Below are positions 1 through 6,870 of a DNA stretch of 12,462 nt, piece by piece (the stretch's first letter is position 1; each line of letters begins with the position of its first letter). Made by a program: the position numbers and the translations under genes. Below the pieces are notes generated by a model. The model ran no database searches. It was not told where the DNA came from and saw nothing but the letters and a program-made list of their open reading frames with translations. The DNA comes from Gammaproteobacteria bacterium (GTDB lineage: Bacteria > Pseudomonadota > Gammaproteobacteria > SZUA-140), in assembly GCA_026994735.1 (NCBI GenBank), contig JALWQD010000192.1:7673-20134 (forward strand). The letters are read 5' to 3'.

Positions 1-1348
1 AAAAACATGCCGCAATAATCTGGTCGGCTTCGCCTTCAAGAGTACATTGCTTGACATCGGCAACCTTGCTTTCGAGCGCCTCAGAAAAGTCTTCATCGAG
101 GGGGAAGGGCCAGACGCGCTCACCGCTGTCACGACCCGCAGCAATCACTGTTTCACGCAAGCTGTCACGATTACTACATGCACCGCTATAACGTGTACTG
201 AGGGCATAGACACAAGCCCCTGTGAGGGTCGCATAGTCGATCATCAGTGTCGGCTTTTCGGCAGCGGCCATTGTCAAGGTATCCGCCAAGACCATGCGCC
301 CTTCGGCATCGGTATGAACAATTTCGATAGTCTGTCCATTGAGGGCGCTAACAACTTCATTCTGACGAAATGCCGTTGGCCCAACATCATTGACAGCGAG
401 TGCCAACCAGCAATCTATGGCAAAAGGCACTTGCAAGCGACTAAAAGCCAGCAGACTGGCGAGGGCAACAGCACTGCCTTGCATATCGCCATGCATATCA
501 TGCATATATTTTGCCGGCTTGAGATTGATACCGCCGGTATCAAAACAAATCCCCTTGCCAACGAGGGCCAGTGCCGGTGGCTGCTTTTTACTTTTCATCG
601 CCTTCTTCGGCCGGTAACGAAGATGGACGATGCCCGCGCCATCATCCTCACTCCCCTGACAGACGGCGAGAAAAGCACCCGCGCCTTTTTTCTCCAATGC
701 CTTACGATCATGAAAAGTCAGTTGCCAACCTTCTTCTTTGGCAAGTTGCCTGATGGACGTCAGATAATCAGTCGGACGCAGATGGTTTGTCGGTAAAGCG
801 GTTAAATAGCGGGCCAGATTATTGCCCTGGATAAGGGCCTGCAGGTGCGTCTCATTCAGGTCTGCGGCCAAACCGTAGACTTCAACCGTCGCCAAGCGTG
901 ACTTTGCCTTACGCTCCTTACCAAAGCGAGGCATAGGAAAATCAGCCGCGGCGAGGGCGAGAATAACAGCCCGGGCCAGGCGGAGCGCAAAGCTGTCTGT
1001 AAAACCCTGCAGGCATAACTGAACATGTTCAGGACAATCTTTGCCGTGAGCTTCGGCATGACGCCGGGCCAGGGTCAGCAATTGAAACTGGTCACTGTCA
1101 GCATCGACAAAATTAAAAGAAAGCCGGGTTGTCGGCGTATTGGCTAAATCGATAACCAGGGGAATGCCCGCTTTATCATCATGACCGTGACGCCCGAGCA
1201 TGGCAGCAATATAATTGCTATTCGGCATGTCTGCTATAGCTGTTTGGCAAGACTCACTTTTTTCCCCTAATAGTATGCAGTGCTTACTTCTCTTGAGATC
1301 GACCTGCGCAGTCACTGGATGCTGGATAATGTCAATGTGATGGTTCAT
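1..1348 (-). CDS. M17 leucyl aminopeptidase family protein (3' end outside window)
   Basis: Cytosolic di-metal exopeptidase of family M17 (PepA/PepB-like), which removes N-terminal residues from peptides. I translated the minus strand from the ATG at 1348-1346. The frame stays open for 449 codons to the window edge, so the C-terminus is missing. The expected metal and catalytic residues are all visible: VGKGICFDTGG gives K265 and D270, NLKP gives catalytic K277, MHGDMQG gives D288, and HTDAEGRM gives D347, E349 and R351. The His before TDAEGR replaces the usual Asn, and GINLKPAKYMHDMHGD departs from classic PepA, so I read this as a family paralogue rather than strict pepA. The N-terminal 180 residues are divergent, as is normal for the family. 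A weak GGAA lies just upstream of the start. The gene is divergent from the pdh operon and has a perfect TATAAT about 62 bases upstream. Confidence 0.9.
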   Translation of the reverse strand, partial: MNHHIDIIQHPVTAQVDLKRSKHCILLGEKSESCQTAIADMPNSNYIAAMLGRHGHDDKAGIPLVIDLANTPTTRLSFNFVDADSDQFQLLTLARRHAEAHGKDCPEHVQLCLQGFTDSFALRLARAVILALAAADFPMPRFGKERKAKSRLATVEVYGLAADLNETHLQALIQGNNLARYLTALPTNHLRPTDYLTSIRQLAKEEGWQLTFHDRKALEKKGAGAFLAVCQGSEDDGAGIVHLRYRPKKAMKSKKQPPALALVGKGICFDTGGINLKPAKYMHDMHGDMQGSAVALASLLAFSRLQVPFAIDCWLALAVNDVGPTAFRQNEVVSALNGQTIEIVHTDAEGRMVLADTLTMAAAEKPTLMIDYATLTGACVYALSTRYSGACSNRDSLRETVIAAGRDSGERVWPFPLDEDFSEALESKVADVKQCTLEGEADQIIAACF

Positions 1349-1386
1349 ATTTTCCGTTCTTGGCTAGTCTCCAGAGGTCTATTTTC

Positions 1387-1415
1387 TTGACCTAGCAGGA
1401 GAAAAAAACGATTAT
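1387..1415 (+). promoter_or_regulatory. Candidate sigma70 promoter for the pdh operon leader
   Basis: TTGACC (1387-1392, five of six to the -35 consensus) is followed after 17 bases by GATTAT (1410-1415, four of six); TATAGC at 1413-1418 is an alternative -10 with a longer spacer. It would start transcription near 1422, upstream of the small ORF and pdhA. It overlaps the leftward -10 on the other strand, so the two directions may compete for polymerase. Moderate to low confidence. Confidence 0.35.
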
Positions 1416-1416
1416 A
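1411..1416 (-). promoter_or_regulatory. -10 element of the leftward aminopeptidase promoter
   Basis: Read on the minus strand this is a perfect TATAAT, preceded by GGGGGC and placed about 62 bases before the aminopeptidase ATG. No convincing -35 is present at 16-18 bases; the best nearby match (TTGGCC, complement of 1430-1435) is too close. The sequence shows only the -10 match; promoter activity is inferred. Confidence 0.45.
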
Positions 1417-1457
1417 GCCCCCGTTCTGCGGCCAAGACCGTAGAAGAGGGGGAGACG

Positions 1458-1589
1458 ATGGCAATTCAACAGCCTTACCATATCGCTGATGTTCGCCTAT
1501 TCGCACACGCTGTGCAAACCGCCAGGCAACGCCAAGGCGTTGCTGATTGTCCGGTTTGTCAAAGGCTGCTTGTGCCCCTTGATAGTTGA
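1458..1589 (+). CDS. Candidate 43-aa small protein or leader peptide with a CPVC motif
   Basis: An ATG at 1458 opens a 43-codon frame ending at TGA 1587-1589. A purine-rich AGAGGGGGAG (1445-1454) lies four bases before it, one of the best Shine-Dalgarno sites in the window. The peptide starts MAIQQPYHIADV and carries CPVCQRLL near its C-terminus, a single CxxC that resembles half of a zinc ribbon. It has no signal peptide or membrane segment. It ends 39 bases before pdhA and lies in the presumed pdh mRNA leader. I do not recognise the family. It may be a real small protein, a leader peptide whose translation affects pdhA, or a chance frame over a structured leader, since two inverted repeats lie inside it. 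Confidence 0.4.
   Translation: MAIQQPYHIADVRLFAHAVQTARQRQGVADCPVCQRLLVPLDS
1503..1515 (+). repeat. Short inverted repeat in the pdh leader
   Basis: GCACA-CGC-TGTGC, a 5-bp stem with a 3-base loop, lies 10 bases upstream of a stronger inverted repeat. On its own it could be chance. Confidence 0.3.
1526..1543 (+). repeat. Perfect 8-bp inverted repeat in the pdh leader
   Basis: GCAACGCC-AA-GGCGTTGC has perfect 8-base arms around two bases. As RNA it would form a seven-pair stem with a CAAG tetraloop; as DNA it could be an operator. It lies inside the 43-codon ORF, about 85 bases before pdhA. It does not match the E. coli PdhR-type operator (ATTGGT-N3-ACCAAT). Its role is unknown. Confidence 0.5.
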
Positions 1590-1628
1590 ATAACCTGAAA
1601 ACACTTAGACCTTGAAAGGTAATAACCT

Positions 1629-2675
1629 ATGACCGTGACGCCCAATCATCGTGCGAACAACGATGACACTGTCGATCAATCGCAGCTGAGCGATGAAGTA
1701 AAACTTCGCCTTCTGCAGGAAATGCTCTATGCCCGGCGTTTTGAAGAACGTTGTTACGAGGCCTATGTCGAGCGCAAGATCGGTGGTTTTCTGCATCTTT
1801 ATTCGGGTGAAGAAGCATGTGCCCATGGCGTCCTTGAAGCGGCTCGCCCCGGTGAAGATTATGTCATTACGGGTTACCGCGATCACATTCATGCGATTAA
1901 ATGCGGCACCGACCCCCGCGCCGTTATGGCCGAGCTGTTCGCCAAAGAGACCGGTTGCAGCAAAGGACGCGGTGGTTCCATGCACCTGTTCGATGCCGAA
2001 CATCATTTTATGGGTGGCTATGCCCTTGTTGGCGGCCCATTTCCGCTCGCCGTTGGTATGGCCAAGGCTATCAAACTGCGTCGCAGTGATGAAATTGCCA
2101 TTTGCTTCCTCGGCGATGCGGCCAATAACCAGGGCACTTTTCACGAGTCGATGAATATGGCCAAGGTCTGGAACCTGCCCATATTGTTTGTCTGCGAGAA
2201 TAATCTCTATGGTATCGGTACGCGCATCGAACGTTCAACGGCCGTCACCGATCAATACAAGCGTGCTGCTGCTTATGATATACCGGCGCAGCAAACGGAT
2301 GGTCAGGACCTCGACAAGGTTTATGCTGCCGCCCGTGTTGCCGTTGATCATGTTCGTTCAGGTAATGGCCCGTATTTTCTCGAATTGATGACCTATCGTT
2401 ACCGCGGCCATTCAATGTCGGATTCGAATGCCTATCGCGATGCCGAGGAAGAAAAAGTCTGGCAGGGACGTGATCCTATTGATCTCTGGAAAGAACGCCT
2501 GATTAACCAGGGGCTGATAACAGCGGAGACTTTCAAGTCGATGGACCATGAAATCATCGAAAGCATTGAGGATGATGTGATCGCCTTCGCCGAATCGTCA
2601 CCTGAACCGGCAGTCTCCGAACTGGAAAAATATGTCCTGGCCGAGAACGACCCCTATGTTACGGGAGGAAAATAA
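1629..2675 (+). CDS. pdhA: Pyruvate dehydrogenase E1 component, alpha subunit
   Basis: E1 alpha of the alpha2-beta2 pyruvate dehydrogenase; with PdhB it decarboxylates pyruvate on thiamine diphosphate and transfers the acetyl group to the E2 lipoyl arm. At 348 residues it has the family's usual length. Visible motifs are KIGGFLHLYSGEEA (50-63), the ThDP/Mg motif from GDAANNQG (162-169) to ENN (190-192), and the active-site loop YRGHSMSDS (258-266) with H261. The GDG of the ThDP motif reads GDA here. Substrate specificity cannot be fixed from E1 alone, and branched-chain or acetoin dehydrogenases are related. The RGHSMSD loop and the linked E2-E3 gene favour pyruvate. An AAAGG precedes the ATG by about nine bases. 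It is the first large gene of a tight operon, three bases before pdhB. Confidence 0.93.
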   Translation: MTVTPNHRANNDDTVDQSQLSDEVKLRLLQEMLYARRFEERCYEAYVERKIGGFLHLYSGEEACAHGVLEAARPGEDYVITGYRDHIHAIKCGTDPRAVMAELFAKETGCSKGRGGSMHLFDAEHHFMGGYALVGGPFPLAVGMAKAIKLRRSDEIAICFLGDAANNQGTFHESMNMAKVWNLPILFVCENNLYGIGTRIERSTAVTDQYKRAAAYDIPAQQTDGQDLDKVYAAARVAVDHVRSGNGPYFLELMTYRYRGHSMSDSNAYRDAEEEKVWQGRDPIDLWKERLINQGLITAETFKSMDHEIIESIEDDVIAFAESSPEPAVSELEKYVLAENDPYVTGGK

Positions 2676-2678
2676 ACC

Positions 2679-3665
2679 ATGGCCGAATTAATGTACTGGG
2701 AGGCAATTCGCCGCGCCCATGATGAAGAAATGGCCCATGACCCCCTGGTAATCGCTATGGGTGAAGACATTGGTATCGCCGGTGGTACTTATAAAGCCAC
2801 CCAGGGATTGTTTGAAAAATATGGCTCTGAACGGATCATTGATACACCGATCTCAGAAAACGGTTATACCGGTTTGGGGATTGGTGCGTCCTTTTTGGGT
2901 GTGCGGCCGATTATCGAAATCATGTCAGTCAATTTTGCCTGGCTGGCGACAGACCAGATCGTCAATACTGCCGCCAAGGTGCGCTATATGTCCGGTGGCC
3001 AACTGGAGGCTCCGGTCGTGATCCGTTCTCCCGGTGGGACTGCACACCAGCTCGGTGCCCAGCATTCTGCGCGCATGGAAAAAGTCTTCATGGGTATCGC
3101 CGGTTTACGCGTCGTTACCCCGTCATCACCAAAGCAGGCCTATGGTCTGCTGAAATCCGCTGTTCGTTGTAATGACCCGGTTTTCATCAATGAGCATGAA
3201 TTGATGTACAACCTTAAGGGCGATGTCCCTGATGAAGAATTCTTTCTGCCACTGGAAGGTTCGACGGTTGCTCGTGAGGGCACGGATATTACCCTCTTTG
3301 GCTATAATATTTCGACACATTGGTGCCTGCAAGCAGCAACAGAACTGTCTCGCGAACACGGTATTGAGGCCGAGGTCATTGACCTTTATGCGCTCAACCC
3401 ACTCGATGCAGAAGGCATTGCCCGCTCTCTCCGCAAGACCCACCGGGCCTTGATTGTCGAAGAGGCGGAGGCGCCTGTTGGCGTCGGTTCCGAAGTCATG
3501 GCGATTATCAATGAAAATTGCTTTTTTGAGCTCGATGCGGCACCCCGCAGGGTCAGCGCAGCCAATGTGCCAATTCCCTACAATCACTCACTGGAGAAGG
3601 CTGCAATCCCTAACGTCAAGGATGTTGTCAGTGCCGTCCTCGCTACCTTTGGACTGAGTAACTGA
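2679..3665 (+). CDS. pdhB: Pyruvate dehydrogenase E1 component, beta subunit
   Basis: E1 beta, the partner of PdhA that completes the ThDP site and contacts the E2 subunit-binding domain. It has 328 residues, the normal length of a stand-alone beta subunit, with no N-terminal lipoyl domain of the kind seen in many alphaproteobacterial PdhB proteins. Visible features are MGEDIGIAGG (27-36), DTPISENGYTG with E60 (the Glu that contacts the ThDP aminopyrimidine in the family), RSPGG (116-120) and GAQHSARME with H129, the conserved active-site His. The C-terminal transketolase fold follows, with VIDLYALNPLD and IVEEAEAPVGVGSEV. A strong GGGAGGA Shine-Dalgarno (2663-2669) overlaps the end of pdhA, and the start lies three bases after the pdhA stop, indicating translational coupling. 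Confidence 0.94.
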   Translation: MAELMYWEAIRRAHDEEMAHDPLVIAMGEDIGIAGGTYKATQGLFEKYGSERIIDTPISENGYTGLGIGASFLGVRPIIEIMSVNFAWLATDQIVNTAAKVRYMSGGQLEAPVVIRSPGGTAHQLGAQHSARMEKVFMGIAGLRVVTPSSPKQAYGLLKSAVRCNDPVFINEHELMYNLKGDVPDEEFFLPLEGSTVAREGTDITLFGYNISTHWCLQAATELSREHGIEAEVIDLYALNPLDAEGIARSLRKTHRALIVEEAEAPVGVGSEVMAIINENCFFELDAAPRRVSAANVPIPYNHSLEKAAIPNVKDVVSAVLATFGLSN

Positions 3666-3685
3666 TTTCAGCTGACACATTTTAG

Positions 3686-3719
3686 CGTGCCGGCTGAAGA
3701 GACTGCTTCGGCCGGCACG
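3686..3719 (+). repeat. Strong intercistronic hairpin between pdhB and the E2-E3 gene
   Basis: Left arm CGTGCCGGCTGAAG (3686-3699) and right arm CTTCGGCCGGCACG (3706-3719) pair over 14 bases, with one G-U wobble and a 6-base loop. A run of six T lies at 3735-3740, 15 bases beyond the stem. That is too far for a classical intrinsic terminator, so I favour an mRNA-stability or processing element, or a partial attenuator setting E1 against E2-E3 levels. Confidence 0.6.
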
Positions 3720-3772
3720 GATATGCCATATGGATTTTTTGAGCCACCCTTATTTGAGGTTTGACGAGACAC

Positions 3773-6700
3773 ATGCCGAAGATATTTGAAATCAAGATGC
3801 CACAGCTGTCCGATACGATGACCGAGGGGGTCGTCGTCAGTTGGGAGAAAGAGGTCGGTGACAAGATATCGCGTGGTGATATTGTCGCTACCGTTGAAAC
3901 AGACAAGGCCATCATGGATGTTGAGGTGTTTCGTGAAGGCTATTTATCAGGCCCTTTGGCGGCTGTTGACAGCACCATCCCGGTCGGTGAAGTCATGGCT
4001 ACGCTGGTTGCCAATGCTGATGAAGTAAAGAGTGAAAGCCAGGACACGGCGAGCAGTGCCTCTGCTGTCAACACGGGAGCCGCTGCAACGAGTGCTGATG
4101 ACAATGCCACGGCCAGCGAAGATCATCCTGAACATAACACTGTCGCGGCTCCCGTTGGCGCTACCTTTACCATCAAAATGCCGCAGCTTTCCGATACCAT
4201 GACCGAGGGTGTCGTCGTCAGTTGGGAAAAAGAAATTGGCGCACAAATCTCCCGCGGCGATATTGTCGCTACCGTTGAAACAGACAAGGCCATCATGGAT
4301 GTTGAGGTCTTTCGTGAAGGCTTCTTGTCGGGACCACTGGCCGCCATCGACAGTGTTATCCCTGTTGGTGGTGAAATGGCCTTTCTCGTCGCCGAAAAAG
4401 ATCAAGTCGTCGATCAGCAACAGAGCGAACAAAGCAGCGGCACGCCCCCCAGCACAGCAAAGACAATGGCAATTCCACCGTCAGCTGCCGTGGTCAGCGC
4501 AAAAGTGACTCATGCCGGGACAGGTACTCCCGCACCACGCCCCAGCGACCGGGCGGCAACACCGTATGCACGTCAGTTAGCAGGCAAATTATCCGTCCAT
4601 CTGGGGACTATCTCGGCAACCGGTCCGGACGGCGAAATTACCGCCCGTGATGTTGAAGCAGCCGCCGCACGCCAGCCACAAGCAAGTCCGGGCAGCAACA
4701 GCGCTGCCGTTATCGCTGAACCTGCTGTTGCCGGTGATGGCCGGCCAATGAATTCGCTTGAAAAAGCGATCAGTCGCAATATGATGGGCGCGCTGACAAT
4801 GCCGACCTTTCATGTCACTGTACATGCCCATTCAGAAGCGCTGAAGCGTGCCGCTAAAGCGCAAGGCGTCTCTCTGACGGTTGCCATCGCCCGCGCCTGT
4901 GCCTTGGCCATGAGTCGTGTTCCCAGCATGAACTGGGCCTATCAGCCAACAGAGAAGATTGTTGAACGCACTCAGGTTGATATTGGTATGGCCGTTGCTG
5001 CCGATGATGGTGGCCTTGTTGTGCCCGTGTTGCGTGCCTGCGAAGAGCGGCCTTTGGCGGACCTTAATAGCGACTGGAAAACCCTTGTTGGCAAGGCCCG
5101 TGGTCGTCGTTTGACGCCGGATGAATTCAGCAATCCGACATTTATGATTTCCAACATGGGCATGATGGGTGTCTCTTCTTTTGATGCCTTGCCGACACCC
5201 GGACTGGCTGCAATCCTGGCCATTGCAGCCGATTCCGAACAAGGCATGCCACTGACGATTACCGCCGATCACCGAGTCGTTAATGGTGCCCAGGTTGCCC
5301 TTTACCTGCAGGCCCTGAAGGAAATGATCGAACAACCTGCCAGCTGGATGAGTGCCGGTGGCCCTGCCATCCCTGACGGTGACTGGGATTATGATGTTGT
5401 CGTTATCGGAGGTGGCCCGGGTGGCGAAGATTGCGCCCGTGACCTCGCCGGTCATGGTATCAAGGTGGCCATGATTAATGATGCTCCCTTTCCTGGTGGT
5501 GAATGCCTCTGGCGTGGCTGCATCCCGTCAAAGGCCTGGCGGGCTGCGGCTGACCGCATGCGTGACCGGGCAGGGGATGCCCGTCTCGGCATCGAGGGTA
5601 CTGCAACGCCCTCGCTGAACTGGACGCAGCTTGAAGAAACCCGTCGCCGTGTTCTCGAAGAACGTGGCCAAATGGCTCTCAAGACCGATACCGGCGTGCG
5701 TATCAAGGTTATCCAGGGTTTTGCCTCTTTCGTCGATGATCATCACCTGATGATTGATGTACAGACGAATCATGATAACCCCCATCGTCGCCAGGAGATT
5801 GCAGAGACAGCGAGCGGCAAACAGATCAGTTTTGGCTGTGCCGTAATTGCCACTGGCGCACCTCCCTTTGTGCCGCCCATTGAAGGAGCCCACGATGGGC
5901 TGGCCAATGGCGCTGTTCTGACGTCGGACACCGTTTGGGCCCTGACAGAAGTCCCGCAGTCACTGGTTGTCATCGGTGGCGGTGCCATCGGACTTGAAAT
6001 GGCACAGATCTTTCAGGATTTTGGCAGCCAGGTGACGCTGCTTGAGGCCCAGGAAAGGATATTGATGGAAGTTGAGGATGAAGTCGCCAAGCAGTTGACG
6101 ACAATTCTCGAGTCGGATCCACGCCTGACAATCAAGACCTCGGTGCAGGTTTCAGCCATCAGTGGCAAGCCCGGTGCAGTCAGCGTCAATTACACCGATG
6201 CTGCCGGTGGAGCGCAGTCATTGCAGGCAGACAGAGTTATTATGGCTACCGGCAAGCGCCCACAGCTCGCGGGATTAAGCCTCGATAAAGCCGGAGTAAG
6301 CAGCAAAAATAGCATTATCGTTGCTGATACTGCTTGCCGCACAAATGTTAGCCACATCTTTGCTGTCGGTGACGTCATTGGTGGCCTGATGCTTGCCCAT
6401 ACGGCCGGCCAACAGGGGCGTATTGCTGCCAATAATATTCTTGGTGAACGCGCCCGCTATCATGAAGAACTCGATTGCGGTGTTATTTTTACACGACCGG
6501 AGGCTGCTTTTGTCGGTCTCTCCGTGGCGCAGGCAAAAGAGGCCGGGATGGATGCCGTGGAGGTCAAAATGCCTATCAGTATCGATGCCAAGGCCATGAT
6601 CAATGGTGAAAACCATGGTCTCATCAAGATTGTTGCCGACAAGAGTACACGCCGGATTGTCGGCGTCCACTTTCTTGCTGACCACGCGGATACCTTGATC

Positions 6701-6853
6701 GGTGAAGCTGTCATGATGGTTTCAGCCGCATTGACACTGGACCAGGTGGCGGAGGCCATTCATCCACATCCGACACAAACGGAACTGTTTGGCGAGATGG
6801 CCCGACGGCTGCTGGCACGCCTGCAGCGGACACAACGCACACGCGGCAAATAG
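3773..6853 (+). CDS. pdhC: Fused dihydrolipoyl acetyltransferase (E2) - dihydrolipoyl dehydrogenase (E3) of pyruvate dehydrogenase
   Basis: One uninterrupted 1026-residue protein carrying both remaining PDH activities. Order: lipoyl domain 1 (about 1-80, ETDKA with K45), an Ala/Ser-rich linker, lipoyl domain 2 (about 130-207, K172), a Pro/Ala linker, a subunit-binding domain (260-298, ATPYARQLAGKL...GEITARDVEAA), an acyltransferase core (323-526), then E3 from about 541. The E3 part has an FAD GGGPGGE motif, redox disulfide C578-LWRG-C583, an NAD motif VVIGGGAIGLE (732-742), FAVGD (863-867) and the active-site HPHPTQTE with H999 and E1004. The acyltransferase motif reads DHRVVNGA: H500 is present but the usual catalytic Asp is N504. 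Free E2 is normally about 400-550 residues and E3 about 470, so both halves are full size, joined by a linker of about 15 residues. The ATG at 3773 gives the standard lipoyl-domain start; an in-frame TTG at 3761 is less likely. Confidence 0.92.
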   Translation: MPKIFEIKMPQLSDTMTEGVVVSWEKEVGDKISRGDIVATVETDKAIMDVEVFREGYLSGPLAAVDSTIPVGEVMATLVANADEVKSESQDTASSASAVNTGAAATSADDNATASEDHPEHNTVAAPVGATFTIKMPQLSDTMTEGVVVSWEKEIGAQISRGDIVATVETDKAIMDVEVFREGFLSGPLAAIDSVIPVGGEMAFLVAEKDQVVDQQQSEQSSGTPPSTAKTMAIPPSAAVVSAKVTHAGTGTPAPRPSDRAATPYARQLAGKLSVHLGTISATGPDGEITARDVEAAAARQPQASPGSNSAAVIAEPAVAGDGRPMNSLEKAISRNMMGALTMPTFHVTVHAHSEALKRAAKAQGVSLTVAIARACALAMSRVPSMNWAYQPTEKIVERTQVDIGMAVAADDGGLVVPVLRACEERPLADLNSDWKTLVGKARGRRLTPDEFSNPTFMISNMGMMGVSSFDALPTPGLAAILAIAADSEQGMPLTITADHRVVNGAQVALYLQALKEMIEQPASWMSAGGPAIPDGDWDYDVVVIGGGPGGEDCARDLAGHGIKVAMINDAPFPGGECLWRGCIPSKAWRAAADRMRDRAGDARLGIEGTATPSLNWTQLEETRRRVLEERGQMALKTDTGVRIKVIQGFASFVDDHHLMIDVQTNHDNPHRRQEIAETASGKQISFGCAVIATGAPPFVPPIEGAHDGLANGAVLTSDTVWALTEVPQSLVVIGGGAIGLEMAQIFQDFGSQVTLLEAQERILMEVEDEVAKQLTTILESDPRLTIKTSVQVSAISGKPGAVSVNYTDAAGGAQSLQADRVIMATGKRPQLAGLSLDKAGVSSKNSIIVADTACRTNVSHIFAVGDVIGGLMLAHTAGQQGRIAANNILGERARYHEELDCGVIFTRPEAAFVGLSVAQAKEAGMDAVEVKMPISIDAKAMINGENHGLIKIVADKSTRRIVGVHFLADHADTLIGEAVMMVSAALTLDQVAEAIHPHPTQTELFGEMARRLLARLQRTQRTRGK
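3788..4006 (+). repeat. Lipoyl-domain direct repeat, copy 1
   Basis: Coding repeat for lipoyl domain 1, matching a second copy 381 bases (127 codons) downstream. Bases 3878-3927 are identical to 4259-4308, and the match runs to 3941 with one mismatch. Outside this core, mostly third-position differences appear. Confidence 0.85.
4169..4387 (+). repeat. Lipoyl-domain direct repeat, copy 2
   Basis: Coding repeat for lipoyl domain 2, in frame with copy 1. The conserved core surrounds the lipoylated Lys codon in GAAACAGACAAGGCC. The identical core at DNA level, including third positions, points to recent duplication or gene conversion. Confidence 0.85.
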
Positions 6854-6870
6854 GCAAGAGAGCAATCATT

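Noticed and set aside
47..796. Plus-strand open frame of 249 codons, plus nested frames at 390-617 and 571-753
   Set aside because: It lies opposite the M17 aminopeptidase, whose minus-strand frame has all family motifs; the plus-strand product has no recognisable domain.
1605..2144. Minus-strand open frame of 179 codons over pdhA
   Set aside because: Antisense shadow of strongly conserved pdhA codons. The same reasoning rejects 3126-3587, 3947-4432 and 4832-5455.
3686..3740. Hairpin as a classical intrinsic terminator ending the pdhAB transcript
   Set aside because: The T run begins 15 bases beyond the stem, and the E2-E3 gene needed for the same complex follows with no clear promoter of its own.
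3761..3775. TTG at 3761 as start of the E2-E3 gene
   Set aside because: GAGGT lies almost directly against the TTG, too close for a ribosome site. The ATG at 3773 gives the standard MPKIFEIKMPQLSDTMTEG lipoyl-domain beginning.
3682..4347. Two minus-strand frames (3682-3915 and 4123-4347) sharing a similar peptide MMALSVSTVATISPR
   Set aside because: The likeness comes only from the duplicated lipoyl-domain DNA read on the opposite strand, not from a repeated antisense gene.
5393..6853. E3 half as a separate gene or a mercuric reductase
   Set aside because: The frame is continuous with E2, I saw no ribosome site at the junction, no mercury-binding C-terminal cysteines are present, and the HPHPTxxE end is of Lpd type.
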